Below are positions 16,316 to 24,262 of a stretch of 64,000 nucleotides of DNA, piece by piece. The translations under genes were made by a program, and so were the position numbers. The stretch spans positions 1 through 64,000 of the forward strand of contig JAEZCA010000057.1 of assembly GCA_023412665.1 (NCBI GenBank), given 5' to 3'. The notes below the pieces were generated by a model. The model saw only the letters and a program-made list of their open reading frames with translations. It searched no databases and was not told the origin of the DNA. The stretch's first letter is position 1. Each line of letters starts with the position of its first letter. This stretch comes from Bacillota bacterium (GTDB lineage Bacteria > Bacillota > Clostridia > Acetivibrionales > DTU013).

Positions 16316-17095
16316 ATGCTTGCGTATGAGAGAAAGAGCAGGATAATAGAATACCTGGAACAGAACGGCAGAGCGGAGGTCAATGAACTATCCGAAATGC
16401 TGGGCGTAGTTGCCGAGACTATACGCAGGGACATGCGCGAGCTCGAAGCACAGGGTGTCCTGAAGAGGACCCATGGCGGAGCTGTGGCAGCCAACCACAA
16501 GGAAAGGGAATATCCGGTCCAGGTAAGAGTCATGAAGAATGCCATAGAGAAGGACCGCCTGTGCAGAAGGGCTGCAGGTTTCATCAATGAAGGTGATCTG
16601 ATTTTTGTAGACAACAGTTCGACACTGGTGAATCTGATAAAGCATATTGACGAAAATATTCAGCTGACCGTTCTGACAAACTCGATAAAGGTTTTGCAGG
16701 AATATGTGATGTACAGGAAAGATAACATAACCATGTTATGTACCGGTGGCGTTTTCAATAAAGCCAACCTGTCGCTTTCGGGTGCTCTTTCGGATAAATT
16801 TACCCGGGAGTTTTTTCCGAATAAAGCCTTTATATCCTGCCACGGCATATCTGAAGAATATGGGTTTACAGACGGTAACCTTCATGAGGTCGGGTTCAAG
16901 CGTGAGATGATCTATCTTGCGGAGAAGGTTTATTTCCTAATTGACCATACCAAGTTTGAGAAGCTCGGACCAATAAGGCTGGGTGGATTGGAGATATGTG
17001 ATGTTCTTATAACAGACGCGCAGCCTTCCGGCGACTTGGTCAGGCAGTTGAAGCAGAGCAATCCGGATATTGAAATCGTAGTATGTGAAGGCTAA
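16316..17095 (+). CDS. DeoR-family transcriptional regulator of sugar catabolism
   Basis: 259 residues. The DeoR helix-turn-helix covers about 1-57: RKSRIIEYLEQNGRAEVNEL, then AETIRRDMRELEAQGVLKRTHGG split over the recognition helix and wing. The DeoRC effector domain is about 75-230, with DNSST near residue 100, CTGGVFN and DHTKF. Such proteins are repressors induced by phosphosugars. It is the third gene of the pfkB operon and precedes a rhamnulokinase-like gene. The TTTTGTAT/ATACAAAA palindrome at the operon promoter is its likeliest target. GCGGAGG is the ribosome binding site. Confidence 0.9.
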   Translation: MLAYERKSRIIEYLEQNGRAEVNELSEMLGVVAETIRRDMRELEAQGVLKRTHGGAVAANHKEREYPVQVRVMKNAIEKDRLCRRAAGFINEGDLIFVDNSSTLVNLIKHIDENIQLTVLTNSIKVLQEYVMYRKDNITMLCTGGVFNKANLSLSGALSDKFTREFFPNKAFISCHGISEEYGFTDGNLHEVGFKREMIYLAEKVYFLIDHTKFEKLGPIRLGGLEICDVLITDAQPSGDLVRQLKQSNPDIEIVVCEG

Positions 17096-17127
17096 GGCAG
17101 ACTGCCAAGCAAGGCGATATTAGCTGA

Positions 17128-17258
17128 TTTGAACAATGTCACAGTACCCATCCTCCACTGACGTTGTTCAAACGCCACGTTTAGGCGTGGCGCACGGAGT
17201 GTAGCACAGGGCGAATTCATTTCGCCCGTAGCGAGGGGGTATGGGGGCATGCCCCCAT
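17128..17258. repeat. Stack of four perfect inverted repeats between deoR and the FGGY kinase
   Basis: In order: TTTGAACAA/TTGTTCAAA (17128-17136, 17164-17172); CGCCACG/CGTGGCG (17173-17179, 17186-17192); GGGCGAA/TTCGCCC (17209-17215, 17221-17227); and the 18-bp perfect palindrome ATGGGGGCATGCCCCCAT (17241-17258). The block is GC-richer than its surroundings, lacks coding potential and ends 25 bases before the kinase start. It looks like an inserted REP/MITE-type structured repeat. Confidence 0.6.
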
Positions 17259-17283
17259 TGTAAATTGATTGGAGAAATAGTTT

Positions 17284-18786
17284 ATGTGTGCTGAAAAAAA
17301 TGTCCTGGCATTCGATGCAGGCGGCGGAAGTACAAGGATGCTTCAAATAAGTTTTGACGGCAGCAGACTGAATATAAAGCAGACAGCCAGATACCCCAAC
17401 GGGCCGGTCATCATGGGAAGGAGTCTGTATTGGGATATTCTGGGCATATGGAGAGACTTGAAGTCAGGACTTCAGGAAGTATCGGCCCATGGAGGCGAAA
17501 TCGCTTCATTGGGTATCGACACCTGGGGTAATGATTATGTTTTGCTTGATAAAAAGGGCTATATGATGGAAAATCCATACAGCCATCGTGATAACCGCAC
17601 AGCCGGTCTTGTTGATGAAATCAACTCAAAGCTTGGCGGTATGGAGCTGTATTCCAGGAACGGTATACAGCAGGTGCGTATGAATACTATGTATCAAATG
17701 TATCATATGGCCAAGGACAGACCTTACATTCTGGAGATGGCTGAAAAATTCCTGTTTTTGCCGGATCTGCTTGCTTATTTCCTGACTGGTGAGCAATATA
17801 ACGAATACACAATGGCAACAATTTCGCAGCTATACAGCTATGAAATGTCTGACTGGGATCAACGGCTGATGGAGAGGCTTGGGATACCCCGCAGGTTATT
17901 CTCTCCTATAGTTATGCCCGGCGCGGAGATTGGCAGGGTAATGCCGTCCTTGTCCGCAGAAGCCGGTATAAAGCCGATCAGGCTGACGGCGGTAGGCTCT
18001 CATGACACAGGCTCTGCAGTGGCCGCTGTACCGGAGCTGGATGGACCGGTGCTATATATCAGCAGCGGAACATGGTCGATAGTCGGTACTGAAACCGATA
18101 CTCCGGTGATCAATACCGAAACTTATCGTCTGAATTATTCAAACGAGGGCGGAGTCAATAACAAGATCAGGCTTCTCAAAAATGTAATGGGTCTTTGGAT
18201 AATGCAGGAGATCCAGCGAAAGCTGACTGTGGAAGGCAGAAGGTATACATTTGCTGAATTAAGCAGCCTTGCGGAAGCGGCGGAACCCTTCTGCGCGGTC
18301 ATAGACCCGGATGATGAAGCGTTCTATGAACCATCCGATATGCCGGAGACTGTAAGGGAATACTGCGGCAGAACGGGGCAGAAGGTGCCGGAGGATACAG
18401 GCAGTCTCGTCAGGACAGTCCTTGAAAGCCTTGCATATAAATACAGGTATGTTATCGAGGGCCTGGAAAGGATCACTGACAATAAATTTGAACGGATCCA
18501 TATAGTTGGCGGCGGTTCACAAAACACTCTGCTGAACGCCTTTACAGCTAACTGCTGCGGCAGGCCTGTATATGCAGGTCCGTCCGAAGCGACAGCCCTT
18601 GGAAATGGCCTGGTGCAGCTGATATCATTAGGCGAGCTGTCTGACTATACGCAGGCAAGAGGCATAATCAATAGCAGCTTCCCTCCTGAGATATTCACAC
18701 CATGTGAAACAGAACGCTGGGACGAACAATATCACAGGTTCCTTAAGATCACTGAGCTTGATCGAAATGTACAGAATTGCAGGTAA
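17284..18786 (+). CDS. rhaB: FGGY-family kinase, rhamnulokinase-like
   Basis: 500 residues, both FGGY halves complete. Features close to RhaB are LAFDAGGGSTRM at the phosphate loop, LGIDTWGNDYVLLDKKG, and MNTMYQMYHM. The catalytic Asp is in VGSHDTGSAVAAVP (about residue 241). ISSGTWSIVGTET and the adenosine motif IVGGGSQNTLLNAFTA complete the fold. RhaB phosphorylates L-rhamnulose at O1, giving a substrate for a class II aldolase, and one (15593) lies upstream. No rhamnose isomerase gene is in the window, so a related deoxyketose or ketose is equally possible. A ribosome binding site TTGGAG precedes the ATG. Confidence 0.8.
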   Translation: MCAEKNVLAFDAGGGSTRMLQISFDGSRLNIKQTARYPNGPVIMGRSLYWDILGIWRDLKSGLQEVSAHGGEIASLGIDTWGNDYVLLDKKGYMMENPYSHRDNRTAGLVDEINSKLGGMELYSRNGIQQVRMNTMYQMYHMAKDRPYILEMAEKFLFLPDLLAYFLTGEQYNEYTMATISQLYSYEMSDWDQRLMERLGIPRRLFSPIVMPGAEIGRVMPSLSAEAGIKPIRLTAVGSHDTGSAVAAVPELDGPVLYISSGTWSIVGTETDTPVINTETYRLNYSNEGGVNNKIRLLKNVMGLWIMQEIQRKLTVEGRRYTFAELSSLAEAAEPFCAVIDPDDEAFYEPSDMPETVREYCGRTGQKVPEDTGSLVRTVLESLAYKYRYVIEGLERITDNKFERIHIVGGGSQNTLLNAFTANCCGRPVYAGPSEATALGNGLVQLISLGELSDYTQARGIINSSFPPEIFTPCETERWDEQYHRFLKITELDRNVQNCR

Positions 18787-18837
18787 ATTGCAATTTACAA
18801 GTGAAAATTGAATATATTGCGGCCAGAATAAAAAACA

Positions 18838-18869
18838 ACCCCCTATTTGTTTGAAAAATAGGGGGTTTA
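18838..18869. terminator. Bidirectional terminator between the kinase gene and the KDPG aldolase operon
   Basis: ACCCCCTATTT (18838-18848) pairs perfectly with AAATAGGGGGT (18856-18866), with T/A runs on both sides. It ends convergent transcripts. Confidence 0.85.
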
Positions 18870-18900
18870 TCATCAGTTCGACCACCTTGAGGCGGTCTTT

Positions 18901-19545
18901 TTACTTCTGTCTGGCTTCCTTTATCTTAGTGACAAATTCGGCGGCAAGGCGTTTTATGCTTGCATAATCGCCGGTCTTTGCGCCTGCTGTCAGGCTTCCG
19001 CCTGCGCCGACTGCAACTGCGCCTGCTTTGATCCACTGATCGACATTGTCGATGCTGACTCCACCGGTCGGCATCATGTTTGCCTGGGGAAGGGGACCCT
19101 TTATCGCTTTGATTATTCCAGGGCCGAAAGCCTCACCTGGGAATACCTTCAGTATATCAGCGCCGAGCTCCATTGCTTCGACAACTCCCTCTATAGTCAT
19201 GACACCGGGCATGCAGGGCACCTGGTAGCGATTGCACAGCTTCAGCGTTTCACGGCTGAGGAAGGGGCTGACTACATACTGAGCTCCGGACAGGATGGCG
19301 GTCCTGGCGGTTTCGGGATCAAGCACCGTACCAGCACCTATGATTATCTTTCCTGCATATTCCTTTGCCAGTTCTTCTATTACTTTTGTCGCTCCCGGTA
19401 CAGTATAGGTTATTTCTATGGCAGCAGCGCCGCCTTCAAGGCATGCATCGGTTATCTTCTTTGCCATGTCTGCGTTATCGGCGCGTACAACAACAACCAG
19501 ACCTGAATCGGTTATTTTCTTTATTATTTCCCATTTTTTACTCAT
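18901..19545 (-). CDS. eda: KDPG/KHG-type aldolase
   Basis: 214 residues, a class I TIM-barrel aldolase. Expected residues are the Arg in VVVVRAD (about residue 21), Glu in AIEITYT (about 43), GAGTVLD, and the Schiff-base Lys in DILKVFPGE (about 133). The phosphate loop is MPTGGVS. Eda cleaves 2-keto-3-deoxy-6-phosphogluconate to pyruvate and glyceraldehyde-3-phosphate; relatives act on other 2-keto-3-deoxy acids. It is the last gene of a five-gene minus-strand operon that starts with a hydroxyacid dehydrogenase gene at 23145, which suggests a sugar-acid pathway ending here. No dehydratase gene for making the 2-keto-3-deoxy acid is in the window. Confidence 0.88.
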   Translation of the reverse strand: MSKKWEIIKKITDSGLVVVVRADNADMAKKITDACLEGGAAAIEITYTVPGATKVIEELAKEYAGKIIIGAGTVLDPETARTAILSGAQYVVSPFLSRETLKLCNRYQVPCMPGVMTIEGVVEAMELGADILKVFPGEAFGPGIIKAIKGPLPQANMMPTGGVSIDNVDQWIKAGAVAVGAGGSLTAGAKTGDYASIKRLAAEFVTKIKEARQK

Positions 19546-19575
19546 GTCAATGTCAACCTCCTAATGATTTATTTA

Positions 19576-20151
19576 TCATTTCCATTTCGGATTGTCTATG
19601 ATTACAGGCTTTCCGTCTTTTTCTACTATCAGCTTCCTGTAACCCTTGGTTTCGATCGTTCCGTAATCGTGGCCTGCGTCGGCGCGGAACACGAAGAAGG
19701 TCACCAGCTTTTCGTCCCCTATATTAATGCTTCTGTGAGCATATCTTCCGGGAACATAAACTGCCTTTCCCGGCGTCAGCAGCTGAGCGTCCCAGTCGCC
19801 TTCCGGATTTTCCATGAGCATGTAACCCTTGCCGCTCAGGCAGTAATAGACTTCAGCTGTGTCGAGGATTGTATGGAAGTGGCCTTTTGTCATGTAGTAT
19901 TCATTGCCGACCTTGCCGGGATATACGATGCTGGTTCCAAAAAGCAGATTTCCCGATGTTTCCGGCAGGCCGAGCTCATAGAAATCATAAACCGTGTCAT
20001 CATTGGCCCTGACTGCGGCTTCGAAAGCAGCGTCGTCAGCATACATGCCTTTCATATGTGAAAGGACGCGTCTTGTAGGCTTTCTTTCGTCGGACATCCC
20101 ATTCTGAAGATCAAAAAACAATGTAAATGGATTTATTTTATTATCACTCAT
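19576..20151 (-). CDS. Cupin-type glucose-6-phosphate isomerase family protein
   Basis: 191 residues, a single cupin barrel of the archaeal-type phosphoglucose isomerase family. Metal ligands are GHFHTILDTAEVYY (His, His and Glu near residues 90-100) and His in RYAHRSINIGD. The family tail FFVFRADAGHDYGTI is present. Such enzymes interconvert aldose and ketose 6-phosphates with Fe or Mn. The ATG at 20151 is chosen because GAGGAG lies 7 bases upstream; a further upstream ATG (20229) lies inside the preceding gene. In this operon it may isomerise the phosphosugar before or after the aldolase step; the substrate is not proven. Confidence 0.85.
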   Translation of the reverse strand: MSDNKINPFTLFFDLQNGMSDERKPTRRVLSHMKGMYADDAAFEAAVRANDDTVYDFYELGLPETSGNLLFGTSIVYPGKVGNEYYMTKGHFHTILDTAEVYYCLSGKGYMLMENPEGDWDAQLLTPGKAVYVPGRYAHRSINIGDEKLVTFFVFRADAGHDYGTIETKGYRKLIVEKDGKPVIIDNPKWK

Positions 20152-20189
20152 AATGATTCTCCTCGCTTCATTGATGTTAACTGTTGGGA

Positions 20190-21140
20190 TCATCCCTGTT
20201 TCTGGACTTCGTCCGCTATCCTTTTGCACTCATCGAACAGCTCTTTTGTTATTTCTATATGGAATACTTCAGCAATGACCTGAGTCCAGCCATGGATAAA
20301 GTAGATCCAGCCGTCTTCGACATGCAGCCTCTTGGCTTCTTTCTGAGCCAGTGCCTGATGCATGAAGAGAAGGTCGCCTCTGTAGTTTATTTCCCAAACA
20401 AGGCTGTTTTCAGGGAACTCCACTGCATCGGTCAGCGGGGAGCCTGGTCTGTCTTTTCCAAGACCCGTAGCATTCACTATGAGAGAATAGGGCTTGAGCT
20501 TTTTAACCAGAGCGTCATTTTGTCCCGGCTCCGGAGTAAGGTAGAATTCAGCATTTGCACCTGGCTTTATATGTCCGACTATTTTTTCGATCTCATCCAG
20601 CCTTGGTTTGCTTCTGTTGCCGACGATCAGCCTGTTTGGTATATTGTCGCCCTTATTTTCATGCAGCAGATATGCTGCCATTGATATGGCGCTTCCTCCG
20701 GCACCGAGCAGAAGTGCATCCCCGCCGTGATCCTTAAAGAAATTTTTCGGAACGAAGGCTTCAAGAGCCAGTCCTGCTGTGATGGGGTCCTTTGCATAGC
20801 CTTCCAGCCTGCCGTCCTTCTTGGAAATGGAGGAGAGCTCGCTGAACATTGTTGCATAGGGATCAAGATAATCGAACAGGTCCTTTGCGGCGTTGTACAG
20901 GTCGATCTTGTGTGTGGTGACAAGCGCACCCAGAGATAATTCATCGTTTTTAATGAATTCGACGACCTCTCTGTAAACTTCGGGCTGTGCATGTATCTCT
21001 ATGTCGATGCCCTTGATGATGGCGTCCTTGAGCCCCAATGCCTTTGCCCAGAGGGGAAATACCTTCATAATGGAGGATTTGGTGGTGGTGACGCCGATAA
21101 AATAGAATGTTGGTTGTGTTGCTTTTCCTGGCAGATTCAT
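20190..21140 (-). CDS. Shikimate/quinate dehydrogenase-like NAD(P)-dependent oxidoreductase
   Basis: 316 residues. An N-terminal substrate domain has the AroE-like catalytic Lys in ALVTTHKIDLY (about residue 81), where AroE has VTxPxK. The catalytic Asp is in EGYAKDPITAGLAL. A Rossmann domain begins LLLGAGGSAISMAA. It is longer than AroE (about 275 residues), and no other shikimate-pathway gene is near. It lies between a PTE-like hydrolase and a cupin isomerase in a catabolic operon, so it more likely oxidises a cyclic or branched polyol or sugar acid than makes shikimate. AAAGGAG precedes the ATG. Confidence 0.8.
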   Translation of the reverse strand: MNLPGKATQPTFYFIGVTTTKSSIMKVFPLWAKALGLKDAIIKGIDIEIHAQPEVYREVVEFIKNDELSLGALVTTHKIDLYNAAKDLFDYLDPYATMFSELSSISKKDGRLEGYAKDPITAGLALEAFVPKNFFKDHGGDALLLGAGGSAISMAAYLLHENKGDNIPNRLIVGNRSKPRLDEIEKIVGHIKPGANAEFYLTPEPGQNDALVKKLKPYSLIVNATGLGKDRPGSPLTDAVEFPENSLVWEINYRGDLLFMHQALAQKEAKRLHVEDGWIYFIHGWTQVIAEVFHIEITKELFDECKRIADEVQKQG

Positions 21141-21226
21141 AATTTGCTCCTTTCATTGCTGTGTTTTTAAAGAGGACATTCCTGGTATCCGATGCTCATA
21201 AGCTGTTGTACCGGTGAAATGTCTAC

Positions 21227-22192
21227 TTATTTTATTGTGAATGCTTTTGCAGGATTGCTTATTGTAAACTTGCTGATAAATTCTTCGCCTATACCGTAAC
21301 TCTCAAGCAGCGGGAAGAAGGTTTCAAACATATAGTCAAGCCCTATAGAGCCGCCATAGCTTTTCATCCGTTCACGCGTTGTGTCCAAGCCCAGTAGGAT
21401 CTTGTCCGCATATCCATTTTCAAGCAGCTTTGATATAAACCTTACTTCATCTTCATCTGAGTGGTATTTATATCTGCCTATTGTATCAAGCTCCAGATAG
21501 ACTCCTGTTGAAGCAACCTCCATCAAATAACCGATGTCTGTGAGGACCCGGTCAAGATGACATATGATTATTGACTCTGCAGGTACCTTGTGGTCTGTAA
21601 AAAGCCTGATCTGTTCCAATGCGCCCTTTCCCATTTCGGTATGGCTGAGGATCGGAACACCGGTTTGCACCGAGGCTTCGGCAGCCGCCAAGAACAATCT
21701 CTCATAATCGCCTGCAGGACCTTCCAGATCCGATGCCGTTTTTATGATACCCGCCCGGGCGCTTACCCTGCGGTCAGGCTTTGATGTATCGCAGTCTATA
21801 TACATACCGTTTTTTATCTCATCGATATAAAGCTCAGCCAGCTCATCGCCGTCAATAGTTTTCAGCCAATGGCCGTCCGGGTAAAATATGAGCTTGTGAA
21901 ACCCTGTGGAAGCCAGTATATTTACTCCTGTCCTCTCCGAGGCCTTGAGCTGCATATCGGCCATCCTTCCGCAGCCGACCGGCTGGGCATCTGCTATGCT
22001 GACACCGCCGTGCCTCTTGAACAGTTCAAGTTCGTCGCAGGTGGCATTGAGGTCATCGAGACGCAATGAAGGCACCAGCTTTGCCGATTGGCCGTCAGCT
22101 ATGAATAGATGTTCATGACTCTGGCAATAACCAAGCTGCTCAGGTTTGATATTGCCTTTGACCGTGAGGATATAACCTGTTGTTTTTTCCAT
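21227..22192 (-). CDS. Phosphotriesterase-like lactonase/hydrolase
   Basis: 321 residues, an amidohydrolase-superfamily barrel of the PTE family. Binuclear metal ligands are the HxH in CQSHEHLF (about residues 24-30), the carbamylated Lys in GIIKTASDL, His in ILSHTEMG, His in IICHLDR, and Asp in LLGLDTTRE. Many PTE-like proteins in sugar operons hydrolyse lactones or sugar phosphotriesters. With a dehydrogenase upstream and KDPG aldolase downstream, lactone opening is the natural reading, but this is inference. The ATG at 22192 is preferred because GGGAG lies 8 bases upstream; a GTG at 22201 would overlap that site and the preceding stop. Confidence 0.83.
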   Translation of the reverse strand: MEKTTGYILTVKGNIKPEQLGYCQSHEHLFIADGQSAKLVPSLRLDDLNATCDELELFKRHGGVSIADAQPVGCGRMADMQLKASERTGVNILASTGFHKLIFYPDGHWLKTIDGDELAELYIDEIKNGMYIDCDTSKPDRRVSARAGIIKTASDLEGPAGDYERLFLAAAEASVQTGVPILSHTEMGKGALEQIRLFTDHKVPAESIIICHLDRVLTDIGYLMEVASTGVYLELDTIGRYKYHSDEDEVRFISKLLENGYADKILLGLDTTRERMKSYGGSIGLDYMFETFFPLLESYGIGEEFISKFTISNPAKAFTIK

Positions 22193-22197
22193 GGGGC

Positions 22198-23145
22198 TCA
22201 CTCCCTGTGACCAAGCATTTCAAGAAGATTGTATGTTGATACCAGCACCATTTTTTCCACTGCTTCGCCTGTAAATGCTCCAAGATGCGGTGTCAGTATA
22301 AAGTTGTCCAGTTTCAGCAGCTTTTCGTCTTTAGCCGGCGGCTCGCTGGAGAAAACATCCTGTGCTGCGCCTGCGATTTTACCGGAGGTGAGGGCTACAT
22401 ACAATGCCTCTTCATCCACCAGCTCGCCTCTTGAAGTGTTGATCAGGATTGCATTTGATTTCATCAGACCAAGAGTTGTGCTGTTGATCATCTGCTTTGT
22501 CTCAGAGGTGACAGGAAGGTGAAGAGAGACTATGTCGCTCTGCGCCAGTAGTTCTTCCAGGCTGTCTGCCATCTTTACCTGGTATTTTTCGAGAAAGCTA
22601 TCATCATTGAAGTAAGGATCATATATTGTTACTTCCATCTCAAGTCCTCGAGCCCTCTTGGCAACCTCGCGCCCTATCTGGCCGCCGCCTGCAAGTCCGA
22701 GTTTTTTACCTGTCAGCTCGATGCCTATGCTGCGATCCCATCCGCCGCTTTTGACCCCTGCTGAGTGTACGGGTATTTTACGTGACATAGTGAACATGAG
22801 AGCGATTGACAGCTCAGCGACAGAGACACTGTTTGTACCTACTGCGTTTTTTACTTTGATACGAAGCTCGGCTGCACGGCCCAGGTCTATGTTGTCCATG
22901 CCAACTCCGTATTTGGATATGGCTTTCAGATCCTTCAGCTGATCCAAAACATTTGCAGGCAGAGGATCGATTCCTATAATGATGCCTTCGACGCCTTCTT
23001 CGGCAAGCTCAACTATTTCACTTTCGGTCATGGTCCTGCCAAAATTGTTTTCGACGATTTCATAGCCTTTTTCTTCAAGCAGGGGATAAGCCTTATGCTT
23101 GAAATTTCTGAACGATTTTGGTGTTATCAGTACTTTCTTTTTCAT
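22198..23145 (-). CDS. D-isomer-specific 2-hydroxyacid dehydrogenase (SerA/GyaR-like)
   Basis: 315 residues. The NAD site GLAGGGQIGREVA is near residue 150. The catalytic triad is Arg in INTSRGELVDE (about 235), Glu in FSSEPPAKDE (about 264) and His in TPHLGAF (about 283). Such enzymes reduce 2-oxoacids or oxidise D-2-hydroxyacids, for example D-3-phosphoglycerate or glyoxylate/hydroxypyruvate. No ACT regulatory domain is present, so it is not the usual serine-pathway SerA. It is the first gene of the minus-strand operon 23145-18901 and probably processes a sugar acid. AAGGACGG precedes the ATG. Confidence 0.87.
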   Translation of the reverse strand: MKKKVLITPKSFRNFKHKAYPLLEEKGYEIVENNFGRTMTESEIVELAEEGVEGIIIGIDPLPANVLDQLKDLKAISKYGVGMDNIDLGRAAELRIKVKNAVGTNSVSVAELSIALMFTMSRKIPVHSAGVKSGGWDRSIGIELTGKKLGLAGGGQIGREVAKRARGLEMEVTIYDPYFNDDSFLEKYQVKMADSLEELLAQSDIVSLHLPVTSETKQMINSTTLGLMKSNAILINTSRGELVDEEALYVALTSGKIAGAAQDVFSSEPPAKDEKLLKLDNFILTPHLGAFTGEAVEKMVLVSTYNLLEMLGHRE

Positions 23146-23213
23146 ATGATCCGTCCTTTCTAAATTTAGTCTATCTTTTTTGCTGCGGTTTATTATATTT
23201 GGATCAATATAAT

Positions 23214-23284
23214 GCGTTATAACAAGGCGAAAGATGGGTTTTTCTCCAAACTAAAAATTTTCTTTGAGCCAAAGTGTTATAATG
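23214..23284 (+). repeat. Palindromic intergenic repeat, copy R3
   Basis: The left module GCGTTATAACAAGGCGAAAG is followed by ATGGGTTTTTCTCC, an AAAAATTTTCTTTGA arm, and the right end AAGTGTTATAAT. The order and sequence match copies R6 (58012) and R8 (63585). It separates the GntR gene from the operon it precedes. Confidence 0.65.
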
Positions 23285-23289
23285 TATTT

Positions 23290-23301
23290 ATGTATTTACA
23301 T
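23290..23301 (-). promoter_or_regulatory. Candidate GntR operator before the minus-strand sugar-acid operon
   Basis: ATGTA-TT-TACAT, 145 bases upstream of the dehydrogenase gene. Its partner ATGTAATTACAT lies at 24130-24141 on the other side of the GntR gene. Confidence 0.4.
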
Positions 23302-23336
23302 TAGCGTATAAAAACATGGTTTTTATATCTTCAACT

Positions 23337-24089
23337 CTAGTGCCTTCTTAGTTCAAACGTGAATTTGCTCCGGTCGCTTCTGTATTTTGCCAGCGAATAC
23401 TCAACGGGAGTCCCGTCTTCGAGAAAGACAACGCTCTCAAAATACTGGACAGGCGCGCCCTTTTCAATATTAAGGAGCTTTGCTTCAAATTCTCCCGCGA
23501 TGATACACTCCAGCGATCTTGTGGCATTTGCTATCAGCTTTCCGCTTTCCTTTTGAATGATCTCATAAAGAGATTCATTCTGCAGGTCGTAATCCATCAG
23601 CGGGGGACAGACCTTGTAGGGCACATATGTGATGACAAAGACTATGGGCTCGTTATTTGCCGAACGAAGCCTTGTAAGTTTTATTACATCCGAACCGGGT
23701 TCAAGCTTCAGGATATCGGCCGTTTTCTCATCGCATTCGACAATCTCCCGTTGGAGGATTTTCGTAGAAGGTACAAGACCCTTCTTTCTCATTTCATTAT
23801 TGAAGCTGTCAAGGGTGAGCAGGAAGTCCTGTGTGATTTTCGGCTTTGCTAAAAATGTACCTTTAGCCTTTATCCTATAGAGATAGCCTTCAACTACCAG
23901 CTCATTGATAGCCTGACGTACCGTTGGCCTGCTGATACCGAAATATTCGCTGATCTCGACCTCGGTAGGGATAGGCTCCTCAATATCGGAATGCTGTTCC
24001 CTTATATATTCCAGCAGGATCGTTTTCAGCTGGTAGTACAGCGGGATTGGTATATTCTTGTTAAGTGACTTGTTTGCGCCAAGCAGCAT
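23337..24089 (-). CDS. GntR-family regulator with UTRA domain (second paralogue)
   Basis: 250 residues. The winged helix is at about 12-80 (IPIPLYYQLKTILLEYIREQ, PTEVEISEYFGISRPTVRQA, KAKGTFLAKP). The UTRA ligand domain is at about 95-245, with VIKLTRLRSANNEPI and the closing VEYSLAKYRSDRSKF. It is divergent from the P-loop/ECF genes and lies upstream of the sugar-acid operon on the same strand, so it can control both. ATGTAWTTACAT-like palindromes on both sides of the gene, and an AACAAA/TTTGTT repeat beside its start, are candidate sites. The ligand is probably a sugar acid or phosphosugar (inference). Confidence 0.88.
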   Translation of the reverse strand: MLLGANKSLNKNIPIPLYYQLKTILLEYIREQHSDIEEPIPTEVEISEYFGISRPTVRQAINELVVEGYLYRIKAKGTFLAKPKITQDFLLTLDSFNNEMRKKGLVPSTKILQREIVECDEKTADILKLEPGSDVIKLTRLRSANNEPIVFVITYVPYKVCPPLMDYDLQNESLYEIIQKESGKLIANATRSLECIIAGEFEAKLLNIEKGAPVQYFESVVFLEDGTPVEYSLAKYRSDRSKFTFELRRH

Positions 24090-24109
24090 TTTCTATCCTC
24101 GATTCAATA

Positions 24110-24126
24110 AACAAATGAGTTTTGTT
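24110..24126. promoter_or_regulatory. Inverted repeat beside the second GntR/UTRA start (candidate operator)
   Basis: AACAAA-TGAGT-TTTGTT, about 20 bases upstream of the GntR ATG. It shares the AAATGAG core with the repeat at 9110-9128 before the first GntR/UTRA gene. Confidence 0.45.
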
Positions 24127-24129
24127 AAT

Positions 24130-24141
24130 ATGTAATTACAT
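24130..24141. promoter_or_regulatory. Perfect palindrome in the divergent GntR/P-loop promoter region
   Basis: ATGTAATTACAT is a perfect 12-bp palindrome in the 173-bp gap between divergent genes. It is similar to the site at 23290-23301 and is a candidate GntR operator. Confidence 0.45.
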
Positions 24142-24262
24142 TATGCTTACAATGTGATTATATACTGCCTCTGCTAAAATGTCCATACTAATTTTCTTAA
24201 GAATCAATACTTTTGTGTAAAGCATATTATAAATCAGATGTTTATTTTCAGGAGGGAATTGA

